Below are positions 16,179 through 25,574 of a stretch of 64,000 nucleotides of DNA, piece after piece. Numbering within the stretch: the first letter of the stretch is position 1; each line of letters begins with the position of its first letter. The position numbers were made by a program, and so were the translations under genes. The stretch comes from a bacterium (GTDB lineage Bacteria; 4484-113; JAFGCY01): NCBI GenBank assembly GCA_020440605.1, contig JAGRNT010000010.1:62001-126000 (forward strand), given 5' to 3'. The notes below the pieces were generated by a model. That model was not told the origin of the DNA. It saw nothing but the letters and a program-made list of their open reading frames with translations, and did not search any database.

Positions 16179-18968
16179 CTAGGGGCTGACGGCACTCAGC
16201 CCGCCAGCGCTGTCACACTGATAGAGGATGCCATTGGGACCGATGCTCGGTCCCGTGAATACGGTTTCGCCAATCAAGGCTGACCAGAGCAGAGTTCCGC
16301 TGCTGTTGAGTGCATAGATATGGCCATCTGCATTCGTCGTGCAGTAGATACCGCCGAGGAGATCCACCGCCGGCGGACCGAAGATTTCGCCACTGACGTC
16401 GAAATGCCAGTTTTCCACGCCGCCCGTGGTCAGGCTGTACACGGTGCCAACACCGCCGCTATCCCCGTTGGTGAAGATAACATTGCCATACAGGTCACTG
16501 GCCACACTGCTGTAACCGGTCCGCGAAGTGCCGAAGATCCACCTGTTCGTGCCGTCAGGGTTGATGGCGTGAAGCCTGTCAGTGGCAATGTACAGGTTCC
16601 CGGACGGGTCGAGGACGGCCCTGGAATTGGCAGGTGAACCGGAGACATAGTCCCAGAGGAATTCTCCGCTGCTGCTGATGGCCCTGACAACACCGCTGTC
16701 AAGGGTTGCATAGACCGTCCCGTTGTAATCCACAACACAACCCTGACGCGGGATCCCACCGGTGTCATGGCTCCACTGCAGCTTCCCGTCAGCCGAATAC
16801 TTGTCGAGGAAGTTGTTGCCATGGCCGACATAGACGTTCCCGGAAAGGTCGATGTTGACACTGCCCCGCTGGAAATCCAGGCCGGTCACTTCCCACTGCA
16901 GCAGGCCCCCGGAGCTGACACAGCGCAGTTCCCCGGTCTGGTTCGAGTAGTAGATGTTGCCAAGGGCATCCACGGCCGGGGAGAAGAAGGAACTCCCGAG
17001 CAGTTTCCAGTTCTCAGCACCGCTCTGCGGGTTGATCGACATCAGTTCATATCCGTTTCCGCAGACATACATTGTGCCGTCCGGGCCGAATACAGGCTGG
17101 CTCTGGATTTCCGGAGAGCTTGTCTGGACTGAGAAGAGCTGGCTGAATGACTGCGGGGCGATCTCCCCGGAGTAGCCACTGCCGCGGTGGTTGCCGGCAT
17201 AACAGGGCCAGGCACTGGGCAGACGCAGGAAGCTGAAGGTCTCCGCCGTGCCTCCCTTGTCATCAGTGACCCTGAGCGTGATGATGTTCTCGGAGAAGTC
17301 CAGCAGGCTGTGCTGGACAAAGGGCTGCTGTCCCCTTTCATCGAAGTTGCCATCATTGGTGAAGTCCCACTCGTAGAGCACGATCGAGCCATCGGGATCG
17401 GAACTGCCGCTGGCATCAAACAGGAACAGGAATGGGCTCGTGAAGCTGATCTGGGTATCCGTGAAGCTTGCAGCAGGTGCCTGGTTGCTGGGGTCGTCAC
17501 CGGTTGCCAGCACCGAGATTGTGTCCACATCCCAGGCACCCTGGCTGTCCGTCACGCGAAACTTGACGTTGTACAGCCCGGGGACGTTGTAGGTCAGGGG
17601 GATCTCGGTAAGATCGGTATCATCATCGTAGATACCGTCGGCATCGAGGTCCCAGGCATAGCTGAGCTGTGCGGGACTGTCCTCGGCATCCTCGGCGATG
17701 CCGGTCAGGGTGAGGTCCAGGGGCACATCGCCCGTTGCCGGAGTCGCATTGGCACTGGCCACGGGACGGCTGTTGCCGGAGATGATCAGGGAAATGCCGC
17801 CGAGTGCAGTGTGATTGCCAGCGCTGTCCCTGCCGACAACACGCGGACGGATGATGCCCGTGGCAGTCGTGAGTGCCGCCTGGCTGCCGGAGTTGTCATT
17901 CTGGATCTCGAATACGCCGTCGCCATCCAGATCCCAGTCGTAGCTGGACGCACCACTCGCACTGAGGCTGATCGTGTCATTCAGCATCCCTGACGGCGCA
18001 CTGCTGATAAGCTGCAGCGGGCTGCCGCCCGGCAGGGGAGCAGCCTGCACCAGTGGCGTTGGCAGGCTCTCATTGCCGGAGAAATCCACACCGGCAAGGG
18101 CGACAAAGGTGTTACCGGTGATGCCACCAAGCAGGTGCCGGGCACTGCCTTCGAGGTAGGGCACGCGCTGTACACCGACAGCCTGCGGGTTGCTGAAGCT
18201 CTTTGCAGAATGGCAGATCGCATAGCCGGCGAGATCCGGATCCAGCACCGGGGACCAGTTCAGTTCCAGTCCGCCGGGAACCGGTGCGACCGTCAGCCCC
18301 AGCGGAGTCGCAGGAGCAGTCGCACTGGCCGGATCATACTGGTTGACACCGATGCCGACCACGTCGGCACTGCTGCCTGCCGGGCAGAGCACGGAGACGA
18401 AGGTGTTGCCAATGGCACTGGTCAGATCGCCGGAGGAATCAGTCACTGCCTGCAGGCGCACATGGTTGTCAATGAAGGGGCCCTGCCAGTCCCAGCGGCC
18501 CGTGCCGTAGTTGGAGAGCCCGACGTAGTAGCCCTTGCCACTGATCAGATTGGCATCCACGCTGACGATGCCTGGCTGCTCAGCCCCCATGCTGATGCGA
18601 TACATCGCTGAGGATATGCCCGTGGTGCTGATGCCGTTCAGGCGTGTGGCTTCGAGCTTGTCAGCGGCATCGCCACTGTCGAGGAAGCGCTCCACACCTG
18701 GAGTGAAGTCGGTATTGAGGTTGATGGAGGAGGCACTGCGCCCGGATGGGACCACGTATCCATCAGCATCCAGGCTTTCCCAGGGCTGCACGCCGTCAGC
18801 CGGCAGAGCGGAGGGGAACTGTTCCGGCTTCAGATCTGGCGTAATCTGGACAGCAGGTAGTGATTGCTGGGAATTCGCCGCATCGAGCGAGCCTCCCGGA
18901 TTTCCCTGGGAACAGGAACAGACAATCAGCAGCAGCAGGCTGCAGTAAACCTTGGCAAAGCGGAACAT
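16179..18968 (-). CDS. lipoprotein: family N-terminal domain, FN3, PKD domains, PQQ-like propeller
   Basis: A 929-aa third family member. Signal peptide and start (MFRF...CSLLL, SCSQGNPGG) match the 13315-16092 gene, whereas the family domain (GAEQPGIVSVDANLISGKGY) matches the 10387-13200 gene almost base for base, so the gene is a mosaic. FN3 and PKD units follow (YDWDLDGDGVFEIQNDN, YAWDLDADGIYDDD, YEWDFTNDGNFDERG). The C-terminus differs from its relatives: about eight PQQ-type blades with GNVYVG, GTVYAT, GNLYIA and GGIYCT strands and alternating W residues. Blade type has evidently been exchanged behind a constant N-terminus. Confidence 0.86.
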   Translation of the reverse strand: MFRFAKVYCSLLLLIVCSCSQGNPGGSLDAANSQQSLPAVQITPDLKPEQFPSALPADGVQPWESLDADGYVVPSGRSASSINLNTDFTPGVERFLDSGDAADKLEATRLNGISTTGISSAMYRISMGAEQPGIVSVDANLISGKGYYVGLSNYGTGRWDWQGPFIDNHVRLQAVTDSSGDLTSAIGNTFVSVLCPAGSSADVVGIGVNQYDPASATAPATPLGLTVAPVPGGLELNWSPVLDPDLAGYAICHSAKSFSNPQAVGVQRVPYLEGSARHLLGGITGNTFVALAGVDFSGNESLPTPLVQAAPLPGGSPLQLISSAPSGMLNDTISLSASGASSYDWDLDGDGVFEIQNDNSGSQAALTTATGIIRPRVVGRDSAGNHTALGGISLIISGNSRPVASANATPATGDVPLDLTLTGIAEDAEDSPAQLSYAWDLDADGIYDDDTDLTEIPLTYNVPGLYNVKFRVTDSQGAWDVDTISVLATGDDPSNQAPAASFTDTQISFTSPFLFLFDASGSSDPDGSIVLYEWDFTNDGNFDERGQQPFVQHSLLDFSENIITLRVTDDKGGTAETFSFLRLPSAWPCYAGNHRGSGYSGEIAPQSFSQLFSVQTSSPEIQSQPVFGPDGTMYVCGNGYELMSINPQSGAENWKLLGSSFFSPAVDALGNIYYSNQTGELRCVSSGGLLQWEVTGLDFQRGSVNIDLSGNVYVGHGNNFLDKYSADGKLQWSHDTGGIPRQGCVVDYNGTVYATLDSGVVRAISSSGEFLWDYVSGSPANSRAVLDPSGNLYIATDRLHAINPDGTNRWIFGTSRTGYSSVASDLYGNVIFTNGDSGGVGTVYSLTTGGVENWHFDVSGEIFGPPAVDLLGGIYCTTNADGHIYALNSSGTLLWSALIGETVFTGPSIGPNGILYQCDSAGGLSAVSP

Positions 18969-18992
18969 GGCCGGCCTCCGGGACGATGCAAG

Positions 18993-19002
18993 ATGCTAGC
19001 AT
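18993..19002. promoter_or_regulatory. palindrome ATGCTAGCAT at the -10 of the 16179-18968 gene
   Basis: Perfect copy of the palindrome at 16117-16126, again about 25 nt before the ATG and followed by a CCCGGAGGCCGGCC leader. It probably overlaps a TAGCAT -10 element. Confidence 0.45.
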
Positions 19003-19084
19003 GCCCCTTCTCAGCCCAGAGTAGTTCCAGAGGTCCGCGCAGCGATTCAGCCTGCCCTGCAGCGACATCCCGGTCGGCTTGCCG

Positions 19085-19090
19085 TATCAT
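19085..19090 (+). promoter_or_regulatory. -10 element of the GNAT gene, leaderless type
   Basis: TATCAT, then TTCCTT, then ATG 19097 (6-nt spacing). This decides against the upstream ATG at 19079. Confidence 0.5.
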
Positions 19091-19096
19091 TTCCTT

Positions 19097-19687
19097 ATGC
19101 AGATCCCGCAGCCGATCAGACTTGAAGGGCCCATCGTCAGGCTCGAACCGCTCTCAATGGAGCACCTCGCGGACCTCGAGGAGGCCTTCGAGCCTGGCAC
19201 CTGGCAGTGGTCCTTCTACCGCTTCCTTGAGGGCGACATGCAGGGCTACATCGAGCACAGCCTGAAGATGTGCGAGGACACCAGCCGCGTGGCCTTCGCC
19301 GTGATCGATGTGGCCAGCGGCCGGGCCATCGGCGGCACGAGCTACATGAACGTGCAGGCGCACGATGACAGCCTGGAGATCGGCTACACCTGGTTCGGGC
19401 CGCAGTGGCAGCGCACCGGGCGCAACCGGGCCAGCAAGCTTTTGCTGCTGGACCATGCCTTCGGCGAGCTTGGGGTGAACCGCGTGGAGTTCATGGGCGA
19501 TGCGGACAACATGCCGAGCCGCAATGCCCTGGAAGGGATCGGTGCCACCTTCGAGGGCATCATCCGCGAGAACCGCAAGCGCACCGACGGCAGTTACCGC
19601 TCCACCTTCTACTACTCCATCATCCGCAATGAATGGCCGGACGTGCGAACCCGGCTGGTGGCCGGTATCCGCGAACTGACGGGCTAG
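19097..19687 (+). CDS. GNAT family N-acetyltransferase (RimJ/RimL-like)
   Basis: A 196-aa acetyltransferase using acetyl-CoA. The fold order is recognisable: IRLEGPIVRLEPLSMEHLAD at the start, the central IGGTSYMNVQAHDDSLEIGY strands, the acetyl-CoA loop region QRTGRNRASKLLLLDHAF, and VNRVEFMGDADNMPSRNALE with the RimJ/L-type N-x-x-S-x-x-A pattern. It resembles enzymes acetylating ribosomal protein N-termini or small amines; the substrate is not visible. It is the only plus-strand gene within the lipoprotein cluster and ends 18 bp from the convergent neighbour. Confidence 0.88.
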   Translation: MQIPQPIRLEGPIVRLEPLSMEHLADLEEAFEPGTWQWSFYRFLEGDMQGYIEHSLKMCEDTSRVAFAVIDVASGRAIGGTSYMNVQAHDDSLEIGYTWFGPQWQRTGRNRASKLLLLDHAFGELGVNRVEFMGDADNMPSRNALEGIGATFEGIIRENRKRTDGSYRSTFYYSIIRNEWPDVRTRLVAGIRELTG

Positions 19688-19705
19688 CCACTGTGACTGC
19701 CCGCC

Positions 19706-22534
19706 TCAGTTAAGCTGCGGCCTGGCGAAGCGCAGCACACCCTCATCATTGCTTTCATAGCAGACCGCCGGGCGGCCATCCAGCACTGCTGCTCCAAGGT
19801 TACGCCCGGCATCTCCCAGGCCGTCGACGAGGATGTCGAAGCTCGGCCAGCTGTCCCCCGATAGACTTGCCGAGTAGGACATGCGGATGTCGTCATCGGC
19901 GAGGTCATAGTTGAAGATCGCCATGTGGTCATCCATCACCAGCAGGCGGATGTAGTCGCCATGATTGCTGCCGCCGTTGAACGGGTCAACACGCACCGGG
20001 GTATTCCAGCTTGAACCGGTGCTGTTGGCAGCAGCGCAGAAATACGGATCGAAGCGATCAAAGGCCACCACGGGTATTCCCGCCGCGACCTTCATGTCGA
20101 AGTAGTTGTCGGCATTGTCGGTGACCAGCACCCTGCCGCCGCTGTTCCAGTCCGTGCCCGTGCTGTCCTCTGCGCGCAGGAAGTAGAGATCGGAATCATC
20201 GCTGTGCCGGTAGAGGATCGCCGGCCGGCCGGCAACGACAGCAAGCCTTGAGAATGTCGTCTGCGTGCCCACGTCAGTGTCAACATCGGTCAGTAGTGAC
20301 CATGTCGTTCCGCTTTCGTCACCAGCCCGGGCATAGCGGACTTTCTCAGTGGTGTTCTGGTAGTAGGATATCGCCGGACGCCCGCCGACGATTGCCATGT
20401 TGGGATAGAACAGGCTGTCCGTGGCATGGTCCTCCACGGTCACGGGAGCGCTCCAGCTGCTGCCATCAGCCGCAAGGGCGCGCACGAACACGATGTTGTT
20501 GCCGAGCGCCTGGGCAAAGGCTGGCAGGCCGTCCACTTCCAGTAGTGACAGTTCCGAGGTGCCCTGGTCCGTGCTGGCAGCCAGCACCGGCTCTGACCAG
20601 TTCTCGCCCCGCGCATCCAGGGCATGGGTGTACCAGGCTTCGCCGCTGTCGCGGTAGATGATCGCCGGCAGGCCGCCGATCACGGCCATGCTCGTCGCCT
20701 GGATATTGGTGCCGTGCGGCGTCAGCTCCTGGGAGCTGAAGCGGTAGATCCGGATCAGGAAGGAGGCCTCGGCGGTGTTGCCATCCGGATCCTCCACCAT
20801 CAGTGTCGGTTTGTAGATGCCGGGTTCGGTGTAGGTCGCGGTATAGAAGGCACCGGACTGGCTTTCGAACTCGCCATAGCCAAGTGCATCGAAATGGTAG
20901 GTCAGGCTTCCGCCCTCGGGATCCATGCTGCCTGTTCCATCGAGGAAGAGCTCAACGTCGTCATCCTGCGGCATGTAGAACTTGCGGATGCCATCCTCGC
21001 TGTCGCCATGCTGTGAGTCGAAGCTGAAGGCCACCACCGGCGGCAGGTTGACAACATCGGCGGGGCTGACCTGCACAGCCAGGGTATCCACATCCCAGGC
21101 ACCCTCAGAGTCCGTCACGCGGAACTTGGCGTTGTAGAGACCGGGATCGACGTAGTCAACGGGATCGGGGCTGAGGCTGTCCGTGTCCGGCTCGTAGATG
21201 CCGTCGCCGTCGAAGTCCCAGGCATAGCTGAGCTGGGCTTCGTTGTCCTCCATGTCCTCTGCTTCGCCGCTGAAGCTTACGTTGAGCGGGGCGGTCCCGC
21301 TCTGCGGATCCGCCGTGGCACTGGCCACGGGCCGCGTATTGCCAGTTACGATCAGGGAGACGCCGCCGAGCGCGGTGGCCTCGCCATTCGTGCCGCGCAC
21401 GCGGGGGCGAAGCAGCCCGGCGGAGGATGTGTCGGCCTGCTGCTTGCCGCTGCCATCCGCCAGCACTTCGAACACTCCGTCGCCGTCGAGATCCCAGTCG
21501 TAGCTGGCAGCTCCGGAGGCATTGAGGGTGATCGCATCATTCAGCGGGGCGGAAACCGCATCCGCAGTGAGCTGCAGGGCGGGAGCCGTGCCGGCCAGCG
21601 GCGTGGCGGATTGAAGTTCGCTGAGCGGGCCAAAGTTGCCGGCGAAGTCCACGGCGCTGACGGCCACGAAGCTTTCAGTGCTGAGACCGCTGAGCTGCTG
21701 GCGCGTGCTGCCCTCCAGATAGGGCAGACGCCGCACACCGGCGGCGGCTGGATCAGTGAAGGCGGCAGTGCTGTAAAGCACGAGGTAGCCGGCCAGATCA
21801 GGCTCCAGCAGCGGAGCCCAGGCCAGCTCGATTCCGCCGGCCACGGGAGTCAGGCTCAGGCCCGTAATCTGCGCCGGGGCCAGTGCATCCGCCAGCTCGA
21901 GATTGTTCACGCCGACGCCGATCAGGTCAGCACTGCTGCCGGCGGGGCAGAGTACGGAGACGAAGGTATTGCCCAGCGCACTGAGCAGATTGTCAGATTC
22001 AGCGAGTGCGGCCTGCAGGCGGATATGGTTGTCAGTGAAGGGGCCCCGCCAGTCCCAGCGGCCCGTGCCGTAGTTGGAGAGGCCGACGTAGTAGCCGCTG
22101 CCGCTGAGCAGGTTGGCATCGATGCTGACGATGCCGGGCTGGCTGCCGCCGAGGCTGACGCGGTACATCGCATACGAAGCCGCTGAAGCGTCAGTGCCGT
22201 TGATGCGGGAAGCCTCGGCATTGTCCGCCACATCCCCGCCGGCCAGGAAACGCTCCACCCCCGGCGTGAATTCAGTCTGGGGATTGATCGATGCGGCCGA
22301 CCTGTCCTGCACAGAAACAAAGCCGCTGCTGTCCAGGTTTTCCCAGGGCTGCAGGCCATCCGCGGGCAGGCTGCCCGGGAAGCCGTTCTCCGGCAGGCCG
22401 GCAGTGCTCTGCGTGATCTCCGGGCCAGCCGTCGGAAACTGGCCAGGCTCATGCAGGGCAGTGGAGCCGGTGCAGGAAGCAGTCAGCAGAAGCAGCAGCA
22501 GGGCCATCGCCGGCCGGAAGCAGGAATCGCGCAT
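19706..22534 (-). CDS. lipoprotein: family N-terminal domain, FN3, PKD domains, diverged seven-bladed propeller
   Basis: A 942-aa fourth family member. Lipobox LLTASC. The family domain contains GYYVGLSNYGTGRWDW and GNTFVSVLCPAGSSADLIGV, followed by FN3 (IELAWAPLLEPDLAGYLV), two clear PKD units (YDWDLDGDGVFEVLADG, YAWDFDGDGIYEPD) and a more degenerate third. The C-terminal repeats are diverged but still seven: VIGGLPAIIY, VDGLPAFAQA, VGGRPAISYY, VAGRPAILYR, AAGIPVVAFD, MDDHMAIFNY and LDGRPAVCYE. The promoter differs from the other members: TATACT without the ATGCTAGCAT palindrome. The ribosome site is CGGAG. Confidence 0.86.
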   Translation of the reverse strand: MRDSCFRPAMALLLLLLTASCTGSTALHEPGQFPTAGPEITQSTAGLPENGFPGSLPADGLQPWENLDSSGFVSVQDRSAASINPQTEFTPGVERFLAGGDVADNAEASRINGTDASAASYAMYRVSLGGSQPGIVSIDANLLSGSGYYVGLSNYGTGRWDWRGPFTDNHIRLQAALAESDNLLSALGNTFVSVLCPAGSSADLIGVGVNNLELADALAPAQITGLSLTPVAGGIELAWAPLLEPDLAGYLVLYSTAAFTDPAAAGVRRLPYLEGSTRQQLSGLSTESFVAVSAVDFAGNFGPLSELQSATPLAGTAPALQLTADAVSAPLNDAITLNASGAASYDWDLDGDGVFEVLADGSGKQQADTSSAGLLRPRVRGTNGEATALGGVSLIVTGNTRPVASATADPQSGTAPLNVSFSGEAEDMEDNEAQLSYAWDFDGDGIYEPDTDSLSPDPVDYVDPGLYNAKFRVTDSEGAWDVDTLAVQVSPADVVNLPPVVAFSFDSQHGDSEDGIRKFYMPQDDDVELFLDGTGSMDPEGGSLTYHFDALGYGEFESQSGAFYTATYTEPGIYKPTLMVEDPDGNTAEASFLIRIYRFSSQELTPHGTNIQATSMAVIGGLPAIIYRDSGEAWYTHALDARGENWSEPVLAASTDQGTSELSLLEVDGLPAFAQALGNNIVFVRALAADGSSWSAPVTVEDHATDSLFYPNMAIVGGRPAISYYQNTTEKVRYARAGDESGTTWSLLTDVDTDVGTQTTFSRLAVVAGRPAILYRHSDDSDLYFLRAEDSTGTDWNSGGRVLVTDNADNYFDMKVAAGIPVVAFDRFDPYFCAAANSTGSSWNTPVRVDPFNGGSNHGDYIRLLVMDDHMAIFNYDLADDDIRMSYSASLSGDSWPSFDILVDGLGDAGRNLGAAVLDGRPAVCYESNDEGVLRFARPQLN

Positions 22535-22597
22535 CAGAATTCTCCGGTTAAGGACTGGTTAAACCAGTATAACAAGAGCCTATATGCGGTTCCCAGG

Positions 22598-23821
22598 CTA
22601 GCCTGCGGATTCCTCCAGCACCTTCAGGCCCGGCAGCTCATCGCCCGCCACGAACTCTAGCGAGGCACCGCCGCCCGTGCTGACATGCGTCAGGGCCGCC
22701 GCCACATTGGCGCGGTTGACCGCCGCCACGCTTTCCCCGCCGCCCACGATCGTCACCGCCCCGCGGTCGCTGACCGCCGCCAGGGTGCGGGCGATCCCGA
22801 GCGTGCCGGCCGCGAAGCGCTCCTGTTCGAACACGCCCATCGGCCCGTTCCAGAACACGGTCTGGGCTTCCCAGATCACATTGTGGTAGAGCTCCAGCGT
22901 GGCATCACCGATGTCCAGGGCCACATCGTCATCCTGCAGGCCATTGGCACTGCGCAGCTCACATGTCTCCGGGTTGTCAAAACGCTCACCGACGCGGTAG
23001 TCCTGCGGCAGCAGCAGCGCGGTGTCCTTGTCCTTCGCCAGTTCCAGCATGCGCAGCGCCTCCGGGAACATGGACTCCTCCACCAGGCTGTTGCCGGTGT
23101 TGTGACCCTGGGCCGCGAGAAAGGTGTTGGCCATTGCCCCGCCGATGCAGACGCTGTCGGCAAGCGGGATCAGGCTTTCGAGGACCTCGAGCTTGCCGGA
23201 GATCTTGGCACCCCCCATCACGATCACCAGCGGCCGCACGGGCTTGTCAATCACCTTTGACAACGCGCTGACCTCGGCCTCCACAAGCCGGCCGGCGGCG
23301 CTGGGCAGCAACCGGGCCACGCCCTCCGTGGAGGCATGTGCGCGGTGTACGGTGCCGAAGGCATCACTGACGTAGCAGTCGGCCAGCGCGGCCAGCTGTT
23401 GGCAGAACTGCGGGTCGTTGGCTTCCTCGCCGGGTTCGAAGCGCAGGTTCTCCAGCAGCACGATGTTGTTGCCGGCGGCCTCAAGCGTGCGCTGCGCCCC
23501 CTCCCCCGCCACATCCGGGCTGAGGAAGACCTCCAGCGGGGCGAGATGCTCAATGGCCAGTGCCGAGTTGAGGGCGTCGCGCAGCACGGGTACGAGCGGC
23601 GCGAGGCTCAGCTCCGGCACCGTCTGGCCCCTGGGCCGGCCGAGATGCGAACAGAGCACGAGCCGCGCTCCCCGTTTCAGCAGCTCCACGAGCGTGGGCA
23701 GTGCGGCGCGGATCCGTGTGTCATCCGTGACACGGCCGTCCCGCAGTGGCACGTTGAAATCCACGCGCAGCAGCACGCGCCTGCCGGTCACATCCAGTGT
23801 GTCGATTGTCCTGAGTTTCAT
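22598..23821 (-). CDS. pgk: phosphoglycerate kinase
   Basis: Glycolytic enzyme transferring phosphate from 1,3-bisphosphoglycerate to ADP in the cytoplasm. The 407-aa product has the family marks VLLRVDFNVPL at the N-terminus, LCSHLGRPRG, the hinge-side GGAKISGK and the nucleotide loop TIVGGGESVAAV; length is normal. ATG 23821 (MKLRTIDTLD) is preferred to 23842 because GGGAGAG lies 6 nt upstream and family members begin there. No gap, tpi or eno gene is adjacent, so it is not in a glycolytic operon here. Expected to be essential and constitutive. Confidence 0.97.
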   Translation of the reverse strand: MKLRTIDTLDVTGRRVLLRVDFNVPLRDGRVTDDTRIRAALPTLVELLKRGARLVLCSHLGRPRGQTVPELSLAPLVPVLRDALNSALAIEHLAPLEVFLSPDVAGEGAQRTLEAAGNNIVLLENLRFEPGEEANDPQFCQQLAALADCYVSDAFGTVHRAHASTEGVARLLPSAAGRLVEAEVSALSKVIDKPVRPLVIVMGGAKISGKLEVLESLIPLADSVCIGGAMANTFLAAQGHNTGNSLVEESMFPEALRMLELAKDKDTALLLPQDYRVGERFDNPETCELRSANGLQDDDVALDIGDATLELYHNVIWEAQTVFWNGPMGVFEQERFAAGTLGIARTLAAVSDRGAVTIVGGGESVAAVNRANVAAALTHVSTGGGASLEFVAGDELPGLKVLEESAG

Positions 23822-23871
23822 GTCAGCTCTCCCTCGCGCCATATTCTATTACTCGCCCGTACTGCCCCTGA

Positions 23872-23877
23872 TATCCT
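23872..23877 (+). promoter_or_regulatory. -10 element of the M20 hydrolase gene, leaderless type
   Basis: TATCCT followed by 7 nt and the GTG at 23885. No ribosome site is present in front of this GTG. Confidence 0.45.
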
Positions 23878-23884
23878 CTTAGCC

Positions 23885-25477
23885 GTGGCGGCAGGATTCT
23901 CCAGTAAACGCATCATCGAGCTCACGGAAGAGCTCGTGCGCATTGATTCCGTGGTCGGTACCGAGGGTGAGCGGCGGCTCGGAGAGCATCTGTTCGAACT
24001 GCTGCAGCGCGAATGCGGCTCGCTTGCCGGCGTCAGCCTGCGGCGGATCGAGACGGACTACGGCCATCGCCCGCCCGCGCTGCTGGCCTACTGGAAGAGC
24101 CCTGCGGACACGAAGCGCACGGCAGTGCTGATGGGGCATTACGACGTGGTGGGCCTGGAACCCTACGGCAGCCTGGCGGAGCAGGCCCTGGACAGCGAGG
24201 CGCTGCGGGAAGCCTATGCGGCGGGCAGCGATCCGGACCTGGAGGCGGCTGCAGCGGACCCGGACTGGGTCTTCGGCCGCGGCTGGCTGGACATGAAGAG
24301 CGGCATCGCCGTGATCATCGAGCTGTTCCGCGCGCTGGCAAGCGAGGCGGAGCTGCCGCTGAACCTGATCCTGCTGATCACGCCTGATGAGGAAAGCCAG
24401 AGCCGCGGGCTGTATGCCGCGCTGCCGGAACTGCACCGGCTGCGCCGTGATGCGGATCTCGAACTGGTGCAGATTGTCAACGCGGACTACATGTCCCCGC
24501 TGTTCGATGGCGACGAACGGCGTTTCCTCTACAGCGGCACGATCGGCAAGTTCACGCTGGGCCTGACCGTGCTCGGCACGACCACGCATGCCGGCTCGCC
24601 CTTCGGCGGTGTCAACGCCGCAGCGCTGGCGGGCTATCTGGCCTATGCCCTCGAGCATGACCGGCGCTTCCTGCAGGGGCATCGCGGTGAATGGCTGCCG
24701 CCGCCGACCGTGCTGCACCTCGCGGACCGGCGCCGGCGCTATGACGTGATGACCGTGGAGAGCGCTTCGCTGTATGCCAACGTTTTCAACATCTCCGCTG
24801 ACAGCGAAAGGCTCTGGCGCGACACCTTGCAGGAACTGCGCCGCCTGCTGAAGCGTTACGACTCCGAGATGCGCAAGCGCTACAACCGCTTCAGCGCGCG
24901 GGCTGACATGCAGCCGCCGCGGGATGCGCGCCGTCCGGAACTGATCGACTTCGCCACGCTGCTCAGGCGCTGCAGTGAGCACACCGGCCGGGAAGCGCAG
25001 GCATTGCTGGCGGAGACCCGGGCGCAGCTCAGCGAGCAGGATGAACGCCAGCGCGGGATCGAGCTTGTCAACCGGCTGGCACAGCTGCTGCCCCAGGGCC
25101 GGGCGCTGGTTGTGGCGCAGCTGCTGCATCCCTGGTACCCCAGTCGCATTGAGCACGACAGCGGCAGGCTGGAACTGCTGCGCGCACTCTGCCGCGAACA
25201 GGGACTGACGCACATGCACATCTATCCCTACATCTCCGACATGAGCGCCTTCGCCTGGCAGGGCGGGGTTCCGGAACTGCTGCAGCGCTGCAGTCCACTG
25301 GAGCAGCAGCCGGATGACATCGGGATGCTGCAGGAGCTGGCCTGCCCCGTGCTGAACCTCGGACCCTGGGGCCTGGGAGCCCATACCGGACAGGAGCGCA
25401 GCCGGCTCGAGTGGTTGTCAACGGGCCTGCCGCAGGCGCTGGAGCGATTGCTAAGAATGATTTCGCAGTCGCAGTAG
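23885..25477 (+). CDS. M20 family metallohydrolase, RocB-like
   Basis: A 530-aa binuclear-zinc amidohydrolase or peptidase of the M20 clan. Metal-site motifs: LMGHYDVVG (His85, Asp87), GRGWLDMKSG with the bridging Asp, and TPDEESQSRG with the catalytic Glu. The long form with an insert after the dimerisation domain and the GRGWLDMKSG and DEE motifs resembles RocB, linked to arginine use in Bacillus, rather than the shorter ArgE/DapE enzymes. GTG 23885 is inferred from the homology start and the TANNNT spacing; the open frame further upstream overlaps pgk and is a shadow. The substrate is unknown. Confidence 0.85.
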   Translation: MAAGFSSKRIIELTEELVRIDSVVGTEGERRLGEHLFELLQRECGSLAGVSLRRIETDYGHRPPALLAYWKSPADTKRTAVLMGHYDVVGLEPYGSLAEQALDSEALREAYAAGSDPDLEAAAADPDWVFGRGWLDMKSGIAVIIELFRALASEAELPLNLILLITPDEESQSRGLYAALPELHRLRRDADLELVQIVNADYMSPLFDGDERRFLYSGTIGKFTLGLTVLGTTTHAGSPFGGVNAAALAGYLAYALEHDRRFLQGHRGEWLPPPTVLHLADRRRRYDVMTVESASLYANVFNISADSERLWRDTLQELRRLLKRYDSEMRKRYNRFSARADMQPPRDARRPELIDFATLLRRCSEHTGREAQALLAETRAQLSEQDERQRGIELVNRLAQLLPQGRALVVAQLLHPWYPSRIEHDSGRLELLRALCREQGLTHMHIYPYISDMSAFAWQGGVPELLQRCSPLEQQPDDIGMLQELACPVLNLGPWGLGAHTGQERSRLEWLSTGLPQALERLLRMISQSQ

Positions 25478-25531
25478 CACGGGAAGTTTTCGCAATTCGC
25501 GCCGATTCACTGCCGCTGCGGTCCGCCGGGC

Positions 25532-25537
25532 TATAAT
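25532..25537 (+). promoter_or_regulatory. -10 element of the FG-GAP lipoprotein gene
   Basis: TATAAT 37 nt before ATG 25575; the leader carries a GGCGGAG ribosome site, so this gene is not leaderless. Confidence 0.5.
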
Positions 25538-25574
25538 CAGCCTGCTGAAATATTCACTATCGCAGAGGCGGAGC

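Noticed and set aside
23336..23884. Long N-terminal extension of the M20 hydrolase
   Set aside because: The open frame overlaps pgk on the other strand and the extension has no M20 homology; the GTG at 23885 with its -10 element fits the family start.
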